DNA of 55,288 nt, taken from positions 1 through 55,288 of the forward strand of contig SUUR01000010.1 in the NCBI GenBank assembly GCA_015062435.1. The letters are read 5' to 3'. The stretch comes from Alphaproteobacteria bacterium. Lineage in GTDB: Bacteria; Pseudomonadota; Alphaproteobacteria; RF32; CAG-239. Every line of letters starts with the position of its first letter. Position 1 is the first letter of the stretch. The position numbers were made by a program, and so were the translations under genes. This document shows, in pieces, positions 46,450-55,264 of the stretch. The notes under the pieces are model-generated. The model saw only the letters and a program-made list of their open reading frames with translations. It searched no databases and had not been told where the DNA came from.

Positions 46450-47535
46450 ATGTCAAAACCGATTCTTCCGGCAATATTATCGTGCAGCGGATATGAACTT
46501 ACAGAGCAAGAAAAAAAATTATTTAACCAAAGTAATCCATTGGGTATAAATTTATTTTCAAGAAACATCAAAAATAAATCTCAGCTTAAAGCTCTAATAT
46601 CTTCAATTTATCAAACCATAGAAAGAGAAGATATCCTTATTGCCATAGATCAGGAAGGAGGTCGGGTAAGAAGACTATCCGGACCAGAATTTCACGACTG
46701 TGCCGCAGCAATAAGCATAGGTTCATTACCCCCTCAAAAAGCATCTAAAGCTGCAAATCTGCACGCTCAATTGATAAGCTATGATATGCATGATGTAAAT
46801 ATCAACACCAATTACGCTCCGGTTTTAGATACCCTGCATTCCAACACTACCGATGCCCTAAAAAGTCGATGCTTCAGTAACGACACTCAAACTATCGTCT
46901 CTCTGGCAACAACTGAAATCAATACCTATATTCAAAATGGAATAATACCTTGTATAAAACATCTTCCCGGTCACGGATTGGCTACCACCGATCCTCATTT
47001 AGGATTACCGATAATTTTCAATACCATAAAAGAATTAGAAAAAGAATTTATTCCGTTTATGAAGCTAAATAAATGTCCTATGGGCATGACCGCTCATATT
47101 CTTCTTCCGGTTATAGACGATGTTTTACCGGCTACTCAAAGCCCCAAAGTCATTAAAAACATCATCAGAGATTTAATCGGATTTAAAGGTCTTCTTATAA
47201 GTGATGCTCTGGACATGCATGCTCTAAAAGGTACTATCGGCGAAAAAACCATATGTTCATTGCAAGCCGGTTGTGATATTATATGCTATGCCGGAGGTCA
47301 AATCAACGATATCAAACAAATCATAGATACCTGTCCTTCAATGTCTGATAAGTCACTGGAAAGATTTGCCAAGCTGAAACCAATATTATACAATACCCCC
47401 AAAATTAACCATATTGATGAGTTATATTCTGAATATTGCAGTTTGTTATCAGAGCTCCCCCCCTATCAGGAGGAATATGATTCCACGGAAGTTCTGAATA
47501 TTATGCATCAACAAAACCTTACACAGGAGGCATAA
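46450..47535 (+). CDS. nagZ: Beta-N-acetylhexosaminidase (GH3)
   Basis: NagZ removes GlcNAc from recycled muropeptides in the cytoplasm. The 361 residues include IAIDQEGGRVRRL, CIKHLPGHGLATTDPHLGLP (with the catalytic His of the flexible loop) and the nucleophile Asp in LLISDALDMHAL. aaaggag precedes the ATG. It follows the M50 gene by 10 bp and is followed one base later by a small membrane protein gene, so all are in one operon. Confidence 0.95.
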   Translation: MSKPILPAILSCSGYELTEQEKKLFNQSNPLGINLFSRNIKNKSQLKALISSIYQTIEREDILIAIDQEGGRVRRLSGPEFHDCAAAISIGSLPPQKASKAANLHAQLISYDMHDVNINTNYAPVLDTLHSNTTDALKSRCFSNDTQTIVSLATTEINTYIQNGIIPCIKHLPGHGLATTDPHLGLPIIFNTIKELEKEFIPFMKLNKCPMGMTAHILLPVIDDVLPATQSPKVIKNIIRDLIGFKGLLISDALDMHALKGTIGEKTICSLQAGCDIICYAGGQINDIKQIIDTCPSMSDKSLERFAKLKPILYNTPKINHIDELYSEYCSLLSELPPYQEEYDSTEVLNIMHQQNLTQEA

Positions 47536-47536
47536 A

Positions 47537-47725
47537 ATGTTTACTTGGATTATTATAGCTATTGCAATTGCAACAATTTTTGGAGTAATAAACCTTAAAA
47601 ACATAAAAAGTCAATCTATTGAGTTTTGGAATAAATTTCTTCCGATAGCTCAAAAAACCATCTCAGAAACCAAATCAAAAGCACAAAATCAGCTGGAAAA
47701 AGTAAAGAAAAAAGATAAAGAATAG
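47537..47725 (+). CDS. Small single-helix membrane protein, nagZ operon
   Basis: A 62-residue protein with an N-terminal hydrophobic helix (about residues 3-18) and a long charged amphipathic helix ending in Lys-rich sequence. The shape resembles TatA, whose gene often lies near nagZ in alphaproteobacteria, but the TatA FG motif and glycine hinge are absent, so I do not call it TatA. acaggaggca before the ATG is a strong ribosome site. Confidence 0.7.
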   Translation: MFTWIIIAIAIATIFGVINLKNIKSQSIEFWNKFLPIAQKTISETKSKAQNQLEKVKKKDKE

Positions 47726-47744
47726 CCATTTTCAGACATTATCA

Positions 47745-47768
47745 GCCCCTAACCTCTTGGTTTGGGGC
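47745..47768 (+). terminator. Possible terminator of the nagZ operon
   Basis: gcccctaacc and ggtttggggc pair with one mismatch around a 4-nt loop; the T-run after it is weak. Confidence 0.55.
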
Positions 47769-47777
47769 GTTATTTGC

Positions 47778-47806
47778 TTGAAAATATGATTTTTTTATGT
47801 TATATT
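47778..47806 (+). promoter_or_regulatory. Sigma70-like promoter of the 141-residue gene
   Basis: TTGAAA (47778-47783), a 17-base spacer and TATATT (47801-47806). The leader to the ATG at 47859 is about 46 bases. Confidence 0.6.
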
Positions 47807-47858
47807 ATTAAATGTAAGGTTTGAAGAAGTTAAACCGTTTAACAATGGGAGAATCCAT

Positions 47859-48284
47859 ATGAGTATTAGCGCAACCAGAAAAGTTGGTTCATCATCATCT
47901 CCTCGTACGGAACGAGGATACTCTGCCAACGGTAAAAACACACAATTCGTAGAACATATTGATACACAAAACAATGTTTTGATAAAAGATGATTCCGGAA
48001 ACCATTCTTCACATGATAATTACTACCATCAAGAAGATAAAGAAAACTCAAAAACCGAAATTTCGCCTACATCTGCATATGTTCATAATAACATAAATGC
48101 ACTTGCCGCCAGTGGTGCTCTGGAAAATATCGAAGACAACACACACTCAGTACATAAAGTTGGCGTTTATGATAACAATCAATCAATCATAAGAGATGAA
48201 GAATTAGAACGAACAGGCCGTAATTATCTTAAACATTTTTACGAAAAAAATGAACACTTAATTGATGTAGATAAACTTATTTAA
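47859..48284 (+). CDS. Unknown 141-residue hydrophilic protein
   Basis: Not recognised. The first 80 residues are Ser/Asn/His-rich and probably disordered; the rest is charged and may form helices (ALAASGALENI, RTGRNYLKHFYEKNEHLIDV). There is no signal peptide. gggaga precedes the ATG. It has its own promoter and a strong terminator, so it is probably a real, separately expressed gene. Its composition would suit a small regulatory or secreted effector-like protein, but nothing proves this. Confidence 0.62.
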   Translation: MSISATRKVGSSSSPRTERGYSANGKNTQFVEHIDTQNNVLIKDDSGNHSSHDNYYHQEDKENSKTEISPTSAYVHNNINALAASGALENIEDNTHSVHKVGVYDNNQSIIRDEELERTGRNYLKHFYEKNEHLIDVDKLI

Positions 48285-48297
48285 ATATTTCATACAT

Positions 48298-48331
48298 AAA
48301 AAAATCCGAGCTTACAAGCTCGGATTTTTTT
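48298..48331. terminator. Bidirectional terminator between two small unknown genes
   Basis: Eleven-base perfect arms aaaatccgagc (48301-48311) and gctcggatttt (48318-48328), with A-run left and T-run right. Confidence 0.92.
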
Positions 48332-48340
48332 ACAAACGAT

Positions 48341-48541
48341 TTAATTTTTCATTTCTTTTACGGCACTATTAACGGCGTTTACACCATCTTTTGCCATTTG
48401 CTCACTTCCTTCCCCTACCTGATTCATCACAGAACCGACGGTTGTATCTTCGTTGATACTTCCTTCATATATTCCTTTACCAACCAAATATACAACCACA
48501 ATTAATGCAATATAAAACACATATTTAAAAAATGTTCCCAT
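48341..48541 (-). CDS. Small single-pass membrane protein, unknown
   Basis: A 66-residue protein with one N-terminal helix (about residues 4-22, YVFYIALIVVVYLVGKGIY) followed by a soluble tail with GSVMNQVGEGSEQMAKDGVN, probably helical. taggaga precedes the ATG at a good distance. It has terminators on both sides. No family recognised; the layout is that of small envelope-stress or assembly factors. Confidence 0.65.
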   Translation of the reverse strand: MGTFFKYVFYIALIVVVYLVGKGIYEGSINEDTTVGSVMNQVGEGSEQMAKDGVNAVNSAVKEMKN

Positions 48542-48631
48542 AGCAATATCTCCTAAAAATTACATTCATAAATGAAATATGTTTTTTTAGCAGATTTTCA
48601 ATAGCTGTAATCATATAAACAATTATTGAAT

Positions 48632-48659
48632 ACAAAAAAAGAGCCACAAATGTGGCTCT
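48632..48659 (-). terminator. Terminator of the 323-residue TPR gene
   Basis: Nine-base perfect arms agagccaca (48640-48648) and tgtggctct (48651-48659), followed leftward by a T-run. Confidence 0.88.
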
Positions 48660-48672
48660 AAAATTCTAAAAA

Positions 48673-49644
48673 TTATTCTTCTGAAGTTTCTTCTGTACTT
48701 ACATCTTCCGAATCATCTGCCGGAACCAAACTTTGTAATGTTCCGATAGCTTTTTTCCGTTTTAATTTATTTACAAACTTCATTGAGCGTTGGGCATCCC
48801 ACTTCTTTTTTCCCTCTTCTCTTTGGAATATTTGCTGATAAACATCAATTGCCTGATCAAACTCAGATAACTTGGTTAAACAACTTGCCAAACCATCATA
48901 TAATTTATGATGATATCTGCTTCCGATAATCATCTGAGCTTTTTTATAACATTTGAGCGCATCATTAAATTTCATCATTTTTTGATACACAAAACCGATA
49001 CTTATCCAAGCTTGAATTTCTCTATTATCAATATTCAATATTTTTGTAAAACATTTAATGGCTGAATTATTATCCCCCATAAGCTGATATGTAACCCCCA
49101 CACCATTCCATGCTTTTATATTATTTTTATCGGTAGCCAACACTTTTTTAAAGAAAGATATTGCTCTATCATATTGTTTAAGTTTTTGTAACGTAACAGC
49201 CACACTGAGTAATGTTTGAGCATGTTTATTATCAACTTTCATAGCTTCTTCCAAAACGTCCAAAGCTTCTTTATAAGCAAACATATGTTGCAAAGCAATT
49301 GCTTTACCGTTCAAAGCTTCCAACGAAGTTTTATCCAAAGAAAAAGCCTCATTAAAGCACTGGATTGCATCTTTATACAACCCTCGCATACTTAATGTAA
49401 CACCTTTATTATTTAGAACTTCAACTGAATTGGGATTAATTTGCAAAGCCTGATCAAAACATTCAACTGCTTCGGTATATCGGCTTAATTTTTGGAAAGC
49501 AAAACCTTTTGAATTTAAAGACTTCCAAGAATCCGGTTGTTCTGCGATTGCAGCATCAAATTGTTCAACTGCTTCTCTATACATACCCTGATCGAGCAAT
49601 TCTTGCCCTCTTTTATAAGCTGGATTATCGTTTGATTTAACCAT
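48673..49644 (-). CDS. TPR-repeat protein, cytoplasmic
   Basis: A 323-residue protein consisting of about seven canonical tetratricopeptide repeats (for example KSLNSKGFAFQKLSRYTEAV, EVLNNKGVTLSMRGLYKDAI, KAWNGVGVTYQLMGDNNSAI), followed by a basic stretch and an acidic C-terminus (DDSEDVSTEETSEE). There is no signal peptide. It should act as a protein-interaction scaffold. It has its own promoter (49689-49717) but lies directly after the TPR-MoxR-DUF58 genes on the same strand, so a functional link is possible. Confidence 0.88.
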   Translation of the reverse strand: MVKSNDNPAYKRGQELLDQGMYREAVEQFDAAIAEQPDSWKSLNSKGFAFQKLSRYTEAVECFDQALQINPNSVEVLNNKGVTLSMRGLYKDAIQCFNEAFSLDKTSLEALNGKAIALQHMFAYKEALDVLEEAMKVDNKHAQTLLSVAVTLQKLKQYDRAISFFKKVLATDKNNIKAWNGVGVTYQLMGDNNSAIKCFTKILNIDNREIQAWISIGFVYQKMMKFNDALKCYKKAQMIIGSRYHHKLYDGLASCLTKLSEFDQAIDVYQQIFQREEGKKKWDAQRSMKFVNKLKRKKAIGTLQSLVPADDSEDVSTEETSEE

Positions 49645-49688
49645 AGTTTTCTCTTCTCAATGATACGTTACAAAATAATTACTTTACC

Positions 49689-49717
49689 AAAATACCACAC
49701 TCGATATTTTTTGTCAA
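49689..49717 (-). promoter_or_regulatory. Sigma70-like promoter of the 323-residue TPR gene
   Basis: TTGACA (49717-49712), exactly 17 bases, then TATTTT (49694-49689), between the DUF58 gene and the TPR gene. Confidence 0.62.
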
Positions 49718-49725
49718 GATTCCTT

Positions 49726-50664
49726 CTATAATAATTTTAAATTAACAGTCATATCCATATCCGTCCGAAATTCCACCAACTTACAACCATATTTTTTGCA
49801 AAACAGATTAAGCTCAGTTCTTTTTTTTGCAAAATATGTAAAATAGTTATGCCTGTACATTTTTGAAGAACTGTTAAATACCAATCGTTTGCCGGCATAT
49901 TCTGCCATATATTCACCGGATTTGGGCGGATTTTCTTCCAAAGCATCAAAAACATTAATCAAATATAGATTAGTTTTTCTTGCTAACATTGCCAATTGTT
50001 GTCGCAAATTTTCATTTATCATTCCAAAATCACTAATCAAAAACACGCTTGCTTTATTTCTGGCATTTTGCTCCAATATTTTTAAAGATTTAATCAGATT
50101 TTGCCTATCTTGTACCTGTGTTTGCAAAACATTTCTTCCTACTTCGGAAATTTTTTTCAATATAGCCAATAATTGCGCTCTCGAATTTTTGGGCTTAAAC
50201 CAAAACGACTCGGTACCATCAAAGATAACAACTCCGAATCTGTCTTTATTTTCCAAAGCCAACCAACCCAATAAAGATGCTATTTTAGATGCTGTAACGG
50301 ATTTCAATTCTTTTTTTGATCCAAACAGCATTGATGCGGATAAATCAATCCAAACATATATTTCATGATCTTTTTCTTCGTTATAAATTTTTGTATAAGG
50401 TTGTTCTTTTCTGGCAGTTACTCTCCAATCAATATCTCTCACGTCATCACCGAAAGTATAACTTCTTATCTCTTCAAATTCCATTCCTCTACCTTTAAAA
50501 GCAGAACGAATATCTCCACTCTGACAAGACAATGTATTTCGATGAGCATTTTGCTGAACATAAGCGGTATATTTTCTCATTTCCAACAACTCATCTAAAG
50601 ATGCGAACAAACCATTTCCGATTTGTTTTGTTGTTTTTTTATTCAACCACCGTTTTATGTCCAT
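49726..50664 (-). CDS. DUF58 domain protein
   Basis: A 312-residue cytoplasmic protein with the DUF58 core: GRGMEFEEIRSYTFGDDVRDIDWRVTAR is its signature. A vWA-like fold follows, with a MIDAS-like DLSAS (VWIDLSASMLFGS). Unlike many DUF58 proteins it has no N-terminal membrane helices. It follows the MoxR gene by 10 bp; MoxR ATPases and DUF58/vWA proteins are known partners in chaperone-like activation of metal enzymes or membrane complexes. The client is unknown. Confidence 0.9.
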   Translation of the reverse strand: MDIKRWLNKKTTKQIGNGLFASLDELLEMRKYTAYVQQNAHRNTLSCQSGDIRSAFKGRGMEFEEIRSYTFGDDVRDIDWRVTARKEQPYTKIYNEEKDHEIYVWIDLSASMLFGSKKELKSVTASKIASLLGWLALENKDRFGVVIFDGTESFWFKPKNSRAQLLAILKKISEVGRNVLQTQVQDRQNLIKSLKILEQNARNKASVFLISDFGMINENLRQQLAMLARKTNLYLINVFDALEENPPKSGEYMAEYAGKRLVFNSSSKMYRHNYFTYFAKKRTELNLFCKKYGCKLVEFRTDMDMTVNLKLL

Positions 50665-50674
50665 TTCATATCCC

Positions 50675-51637
50675 CTACGGCAACGGAACCGACTTTAACA
50701 ATTTTGCAATCACCATATCGGTAGTCATACCTTCTGCCTGAGCCTCAAATGATAGAATTATTCTATGTCGTAACACATCATACACCACCATTTGAATATC
50801 TTCCGGTGTCACAAAATCTTTACCACGTAACCATGCATTTATTTTTGCACATCGATCCAATGCCAAAGTAGCTCGAGGACTTGCTCCATACATTACATAC
50901 CCTGATAACTTAGCATCATATTTTTCAGGGTGTCTTGTTGCCATAATCAATTGCACCAAATATTCCTCGACAGCATCACTCATATGCACTTTCAAAGCTT
51001 CTTTTCTGGCATTTAAAATATCAGCAATTTCCAACATCGGCTCAGGAACGGTGTTGGAAAAAGTTATTTCGTCTCTGACCAATTTCAAAATTTTTCTTTC
51101 CGCATTTGCTTCCGGTTGATCAACCTTTATATACATCAAAAATCTGTCCAATTGTGCTTCAGGCAAATTATATGTTCCCTCATGTTCAATCGGGTTTTGT
51201 GTTGCCATTACCATAAACAATTGTGGTAATACATATTTTTTTCCGCCCACACTTACTTGCCTTTCAGCCATAGCTTCCAACAAAGCTGACTGTACTTTTG
51301 CTGGCGCACGATTAATTTCATCAGCCAATACCAAATTAGCAAAAATCGGACCTTTTCTAAATTCAAATTCTCCTTTTGCAGCCACATATATTTCACTTCC
51401 GGTAATATCCGACGGTAATAAATCCGGAGTAAATTGAATACGATTATAATCCGCTTTGATTGCAGATGCCAAAGTTTTAATAGCTTTTGTTTTTGCCAAC
51501 CCCGGTGCACCTTCTACCAAAGCATTTCCATCAGCCAATAATGTAATTATCAGCTTATTAACCAAATCTTCTTGTCCGATAATTCTCGCATCCATAAAAT
51601 TTTTCAAGTCGATTATTTTAGATAATATTTCTGACAT
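50675..51637 (-). CDS. MoxR-family AAA+ ATPase
   Basis: A 320-residue AAA+ ATPase. Walker A is EGAPGLAKT, Walker B LVLADEINRAPAKVQSALLEAM, sensor 1 MATQNPIEHEGTYNLPEAQLDRF and sensor 2 GASPRATLALDR. The MoxR group acts with vWA/DUF58 proteins to remodel or activate clients. It lies 9 bp after a TPR gene and 10 bp before the DUF58 gene, forming a compact three-gene unit. Confidence 0.95.
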   Translation of the reverse strand: MSEILSKIIDLKNFMDARIIGQEDLVNKLIITLLADGNALVEGAPGLAKTKAIKTLASAIKADYNRIQFTPDLLPSDITGSEIYVAAKGEFEFRKGPIFANLVLADEINRAPAKVQSALLEAMAERQVSVGGKKYVLPQLFMVMATQNPIEHEGTYNLPEAQLDRFLMYIKVDQPEANAERKILKLVRDEITFSNTVPEPMLEIADILNARKEALKVHMSDAVEEYLVQLIMATRHPEKYDAKLSGYVMYGASPRATLALDRCAKINAWLRGKDFVTPEDIQMVVYDVLRHRIILSFEAQAEGMTTDMVIAKLLKSVPLP

Positions 51638-51646
51638 ATCACACTC

Positions 51647-52585
51647 CTACCCCATACAACGGTTCAAAAAATTATTATATTCTTCCAACACTGCTTTTTT
51701 CATGGTATCATTACCCAAGAAATCAAACAAATCTATGGAACGTTTATAATGAGCCTTAGCTCTCTCAAAATCACCTCTTTCTCTATCAATAGCCTCAACT
51801 CTTGCCAGATACAACAAAGATTCTGCTTCTGCATAATGATGTGTTGCCTTTCCATATAAATATACAGCTTTCATCAACGCTTTTCTGGCTTTTTCAATAT
51901 CTCTGATAATATATCTCAAACAACCGATAGCTGACAAAGCTGAAGCCTCTCCCAATAAATCACCATTTTCCCTATATAAATCTCTGCATTTTTCCAAAAC
52001 ATCATGAGCAGCATCATAATTACAATTTTTCATTTCGATTCGTGCAATAGCTCGCAAAACAGAGGCCTCTTTTAATGATATTCCATCTTGTTCAAACAAC
52101 TTTGCCGCAGTTTTATATGATTTGAGAGCTTCATTATTTTTACCTTCTGACAAATATACAAAAGCCATCTGATCATATACTTCACCCAATAAATTTTTAT
52201 TATCAATTGCACTCAAAACATCTTTTGCTTGTCTGAAATAATCCCATGATTTTTGCTTATTTCCTTTTTCATTTTCAAGTTTTCCGAGTTTAATCAAAAC
52301 TTCCCCGTAAGTATTCTGAGCAAAATCCGCATATTGAATAACACCGGCAGCTTCTGATAATGCTTTTTCTGCACTTTCAAAATTTCCCAAACTAAGCTCC
52401 AACTCTCCTAATCTTGAAAGGGCAAAAGCTTCTCCTTGAGTATCATCTTTTTTTTCATATAGCTGAATAGCTTGCATATATTTATCACGAGCTGCCTCAT
52501 AATTTCCGGCTTGCCAAAAATCATCACCTTCTTGAAACACTTTTGAAGCCTCATTTACATATTTTCCATCAATAATTCTGGGCAT
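51647..52585 (-). CDS. TPR-repeat protein of the MoxR operon
   Basis: A 312-residue cytoplasmic protein built of TPR repeats with long helices (EAFALSRLGELELSLGNFES, GEVYDQMAFVYLSEGKNNEA, LGEASALSAIGCLRYIIRDI), similar to the LGN/Rapsyn type. I place the start at the ATG at 52585 because aaaggaga lies about eight bases upstream; a longer frame to 52687 would overlap uvrD/pcrA. It is the first gene of the TPR-MoxR-DUF58 unit and diverges from the helicase gene. Confidence 0.86.
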   Translation of the reverse strand: MPRIIDGKYVNEASKVFQEGDDFWQAGNYEAARDKYMQAIQLYEKKDDTQGEAFALSRLGELELSLGNFESAEKALSEAAGVIQYADFAQNTYGEVLIKLGKLENEKGNKQKSWDYFRQAKDVLSAIDNKNLLGEVYDQMAFVYLSEGKNNEALKSYKTAAKLFEQDGISLKEASVLRAIARIEMKNCNYDAAHDVLEKCRDLYRENGDLLGEASALSAIGCLRYIIRDIEKARKALMKAVYLYGKATHHYAEAESLLYLARVEAIDRERGDFERAKAHYKRSIDLFDFLGNDTMKKAVLEEYNNFLNRCMG

Positions 52586-52598
52586 AGTCGATTCTCCT

Positions 52599-52627
52599 TT
52601 GACAATAGTTTCATAAATATATATATT
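52599..52627 (+). promoter_or_regulatory. Promoter of the UvrD/PcrA helicase gene
   Basis: TTGACA (52599-52604), 17 bases, TATATT (52622-52627). Its -35 box overlaps the leader and ribosome site of the divergent TPR gene. Confidence 0.68.
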
Positions 52628-52659
52628 GCTTTCATACAAAAAAAACAAGAAGATTAGCA

Positions 52660-54912
52660 ATGGATAATATATTTGATTTAGAAACATCAGAAGCCCCCAT
52701 ATATGATAACACGTCAGCGTTAATGCCTAAATGTGTTTGGTTAGAGCAGCTCAACCCTGAGCAAAAACTTGCCGTACAAACAACAGAAGGACCTGTCTTG
52801 GTGTTATCTGGAGCCGGCACTGGCAAAACTAAAGTTCTGACCACTCGCCTGGCTTATATCCTTGCCAATTACAAAGCTAACCCGTGGGAATGCTTGGTTG
52901 TAACTTTCACTAATCGTGCCGCCAAAGAAATGCGAGAAAGAGTTGAAAATCTCATAGGAGATGCAGCTAATTCCGTATGGCTTGGCACTTTTCACAGCAT
53001 CTGTGTAAAAATTTTAAGAAACCACCCTGAATTAGCCGGACTAAATTCTAATTTTACGATTCTGGCAGAAGACGACCAAAAACGTCTCATCAAACAGATT
53101 ATGGAAAACAATCACATTGATACGCAAAAATATTCTCCTCAATCTGTTTTAGACAAGATAAGCCGTTGGAAAGACAAAGGTCTTACTCCCGAAAGGATCA
53201 ATCGGGAATTTAAAGAAAACACACTTACTCAAATATATCAACTATACCAAACCCGATTATTGGAACTTAATTGCGTAGACTTTGGAGATATAATTCTTTA
53301 CGCATTAAAAATACTAATGGAAAACACAGATATTCTCGAACGCTATCAAAACAGGTTCAAATACATTATGGTTGATGAGTATCAAGATACCAATGTCAGC
53401 CAATACATGCTTATCCGTTTGTTATCTCAAAAACACCGTAATCTATGCTGTGTAGGAGATGATGATCAGTCCATTTATTCATGGAGAGGAGCTGAGATAG
53501 AAAATATTTTACGCTTCAACAAAGACTTTAACGACGCTATCACTATCAGACTTGAACAAAACTATCGTTCCACCGCCAATATTCTGGCTGCTGCCTCTTG
53601 TCTAATCAGTCACAATAGCGGAAGACTTGGCAAAACTCTCAAAGTTGCAGAAAATTCACCTGCCAGACAAAGTGATAATTCAAAAATAAAAGTCATCAGC
53701 ACCTACAATGGTGAAGAAGAAGCTTCTTATACCATAGATGAAATATCTTCCCTATACGGACAAGGTTTTTCATACTCACAAATGGCAATTTTGGTCAGAA
53801 CGGCAGCTCAAACCAGAGAATTTGAAGAAAAATTTATCGCCGAAGCCATTCCCTACCAAGTAATCGGAGGTCTTAAATTTTATGAACGTTCTGAAATCAG
53901 AGATGCTCTGGCTTATTTTAGAGTAATTCTTCAACCCCACGATGATCTTGCTTTGGAACGCATAATAAACAAACCGGCTCGAGGAATTGGAGCCAAATCA
54001 GTTGAAAAATTTCAAAATGAAGCTCGTATTCGTCATTGTTCAATGTACAGTGCCATAGAACAATTACTTAGCGAAGGTTCAATCACCGGTAAGTCTAAAA
54101 ACACCCTTAAAACACTATTCGACAATTTTGAAGAATGGCGTAAAACACTGAGTATCCTTTCCCCTTCTGATGTCGCATCACAAATCTTGGAAGATAGTGG
54201 TTATATGGATATGCTACGAGCAGATCAATCTGTTGAAGCACCGGGAAGAATTGAAAACCTAAAAGAACTCATAAATGTAATGAGTGATACAGAAAAATAT
54301 CCATCTCTTTTTGCTTTTATGGAACATGTCTCTTTAGTAATGGATAAAGATGATATTACCGAAGATAATAAAGTACGCCTTATTACCCTACACTCAGCCA
54401 AAGGACTGGAATTTGATATTGTATTTTTACCCGGTTGGGAAGAAAATTTATTTCCCCATCAACGATGTCTTGACGAAGAAGGCTCAGACGCTCTGGAAGA
54501 AGAACGTCGATTGGCATATGTAGCCATTACCAGAGCCAAACAAAAATTATATATTTCTATGGCATATAACCGTAGAGTATACGGACAATGGCAAAACAAT
54601 CTTCCTTCTCGTTTTATAAACGAATTACCGCCTGCCAATATAGAAATATGTAATCATTGTTCAAATTACTATTCCAATAATCGATATTATCAATCTAAGG
54701 AGACCAACTATCATGATAGCAGTTTTAATCGGAACAATCGTAGCTATGGGAGTAATATATCTGATCGCTCCTCTGTAATTGGCACTAAAGTATATCACCA
54801 ATCTTTCGGATATGGAAAAATTATCTCTCAAGAAGGAAATACTTTTCAAGTATGCTTCGATAACGGCTCAATCAAAAAATTATTAGGATCATATCTTACC
54901 AAAATAAGTTAA
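52660..54912 (+). CDS. UvrD/PcrA-type 3'-5' DNA helicase
   Basis: A superfamily 1A helicase that unwinds DNA in excision and mismatch repair and clears the template of obstacles. The 750 residues hold the Q-motif (LNPEQKLAV), Walker A SGAGTGKTKVLT, motif II VDEYQDTN, motif III VGDDDQSIYSWRGA, motif IV LEQNYRST, motif V RLITLHSAKGLEFDIVFLPG and motif VI EEERRLAYVAITRAK. The C-terminus has an Asn/Ser/Tyr-rich linker, then a Tudor-like domain (GTKVYHQSFGYGKIISQEGN), which in PcrA/UvrD contacts RNA polymerase. uvrD and pcrA cannot be told apart here. Confidence 0.96.
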   Translation: MDNIFDLETSEAPIYDNTSALMPKCVWLEQLNPEQKLAVQTTEGPVLVLSGAGTGKTKVLTTRLAYILANYKANPWECLVVTFTNRAAKEMRERVENLIGDAANSVWLGTFHSICVKILRNHPELAGLNSNFTILAEDDQKRLIKQIMENNHIDTQKYSPQSVLDKISRWKDKGLTPERINREFKENTLTQIYQLYQTRLLELNCVDFGDIILYALKILMENTDILERYQNRFKYIMVDEYQDTNVSQYMLIRLLSQKHRNLCCVGDDDQSIYSWRGAEIENILRFNKDFNDAITIRLEQNYRSTANILAAASCLISHNSGRLGKTLKVAENSPARQSDNSKIKVISTYNGEEEASYTIDEISSLYGQGFSYSQMAILVRTAAQTREFEEKFIAEAIPYQVIGGLKFYERSEIRDALAYFRVILQPHDDLALERIINKPARGIGAKSVEKFQNEARIRHCSMYSAIEQLLSEGSITGKSKNTLKTLFDNFEEWRKTLSILSPSDVASQILEDSGYMDMLRADQSVEAPGRIENLKELINVMSDTEKYPSLFAFMEHVSLVMDKDDITEDNKVRLITLHSAKGLEFDIVFLPGWEENLFPHQRCLDEEGSDALEEERRLAYVAITRAKQKLYISMAYNRRVYGQWQNNLPSRFINELPPANIEICNHCSNYYSNNRYYQSKETNYHDSSFNRNNRSYGSNISDRSSVIGTKVYHQSFGYGKIISQEGNTFQVCFDNGSIKKLLGSYLTKIS

Positions 54913-55038
54913 ATTTATCAGTTATAACTTTTTATCCTCTCTATTATTTTAGTAATAAAATAATAAATAATATTTGTTTTATTCTAATACTTAATTATCA
55001 ATAATAGTTCAGTTCTGTCCACCGTCTTTAATTACTGG
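54913..55038. other. AT-rich gene-free stretch
   Basis: No gene is visible here. An imperfect palindrome (ttatttt ... aaaataa near 54945-54964) may help end helicase transcription, but lacks GC pairs and a T-run. Confidence 0.3.
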
Positions 55039-55067
55039 TTGACACCCAATAAAAATCATGATATTAT
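55039..55067 (+). promoter_or_regulatory. Near-consensus sigma70 promoter pointing off the right edge
   Basis: TTGACA (55039-55044), exactly 17 bases, then TATTAT (55062-55067). It drives transcription into the tiny ORF at 55098 and the 73-bp repeat, mirroring the promoter at 218-246 at the left edge. Confidence 0.7.
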
Positions 55068-55097
55068 CATACTCGGATAAAATAAAAGGGTATGATA

Positions 55098-55214
55098 ATG
55101 CTTGAAATGGTAAAGTTTTCACTTTCCTTAACATGCTTTGCGGCATGTATTTTCTCATCATTATTTCCCATAAAAATATACATGCTGTTTAGGATGCTAC
55201 TGCTACACAGGTAA
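55098..55214 (+). CDS. Possible 38-residue hydrophobic peptide or leader ORF
   Basis: A short frame starts with ATG seven bases after aaaaggg and encodes a 38-residue, mostly hydrophobic peptide (MLEMVKFSLSLTCFAACIFS, then SLFPIKIYMLFRMLLLHR). It could span the membrane once. It follows a consensus promoter and stops two bases before the repeat begins. Its last third covers the left arm of the stem-loop, so translation would block that stem. It may be a small membrane peptide, a type I toxin-like gene or a leader peptide; it may also be chance. Confidence 0.35.
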   Translation: MLEMVKFSLSLTCFAACIFSSLFPIKIYMLFRMLLLHR

Positions 55215-55264
55215 TCCTTATATTTTATCCAAATTCTATACTTGTGAAACATCTTAAACAGCAT
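55182..55264 (+). other. Long-loop stem-loop at the right edge, counterpart of 116-212
   Basis: atgctgtttaggatg (55182-55196) pairs with catcttaaacagcat (55250-55264) over 15 bp with one G-U pair. The arms match those of the left-edge stem while half of the loop differs. Confidence 0.55.

Noticed and set aside
47537-47725. Calling the 62-residue protein TatA
   Set aside because: The position and topology fit, but the FG motif and hinge region of TatA are absent.
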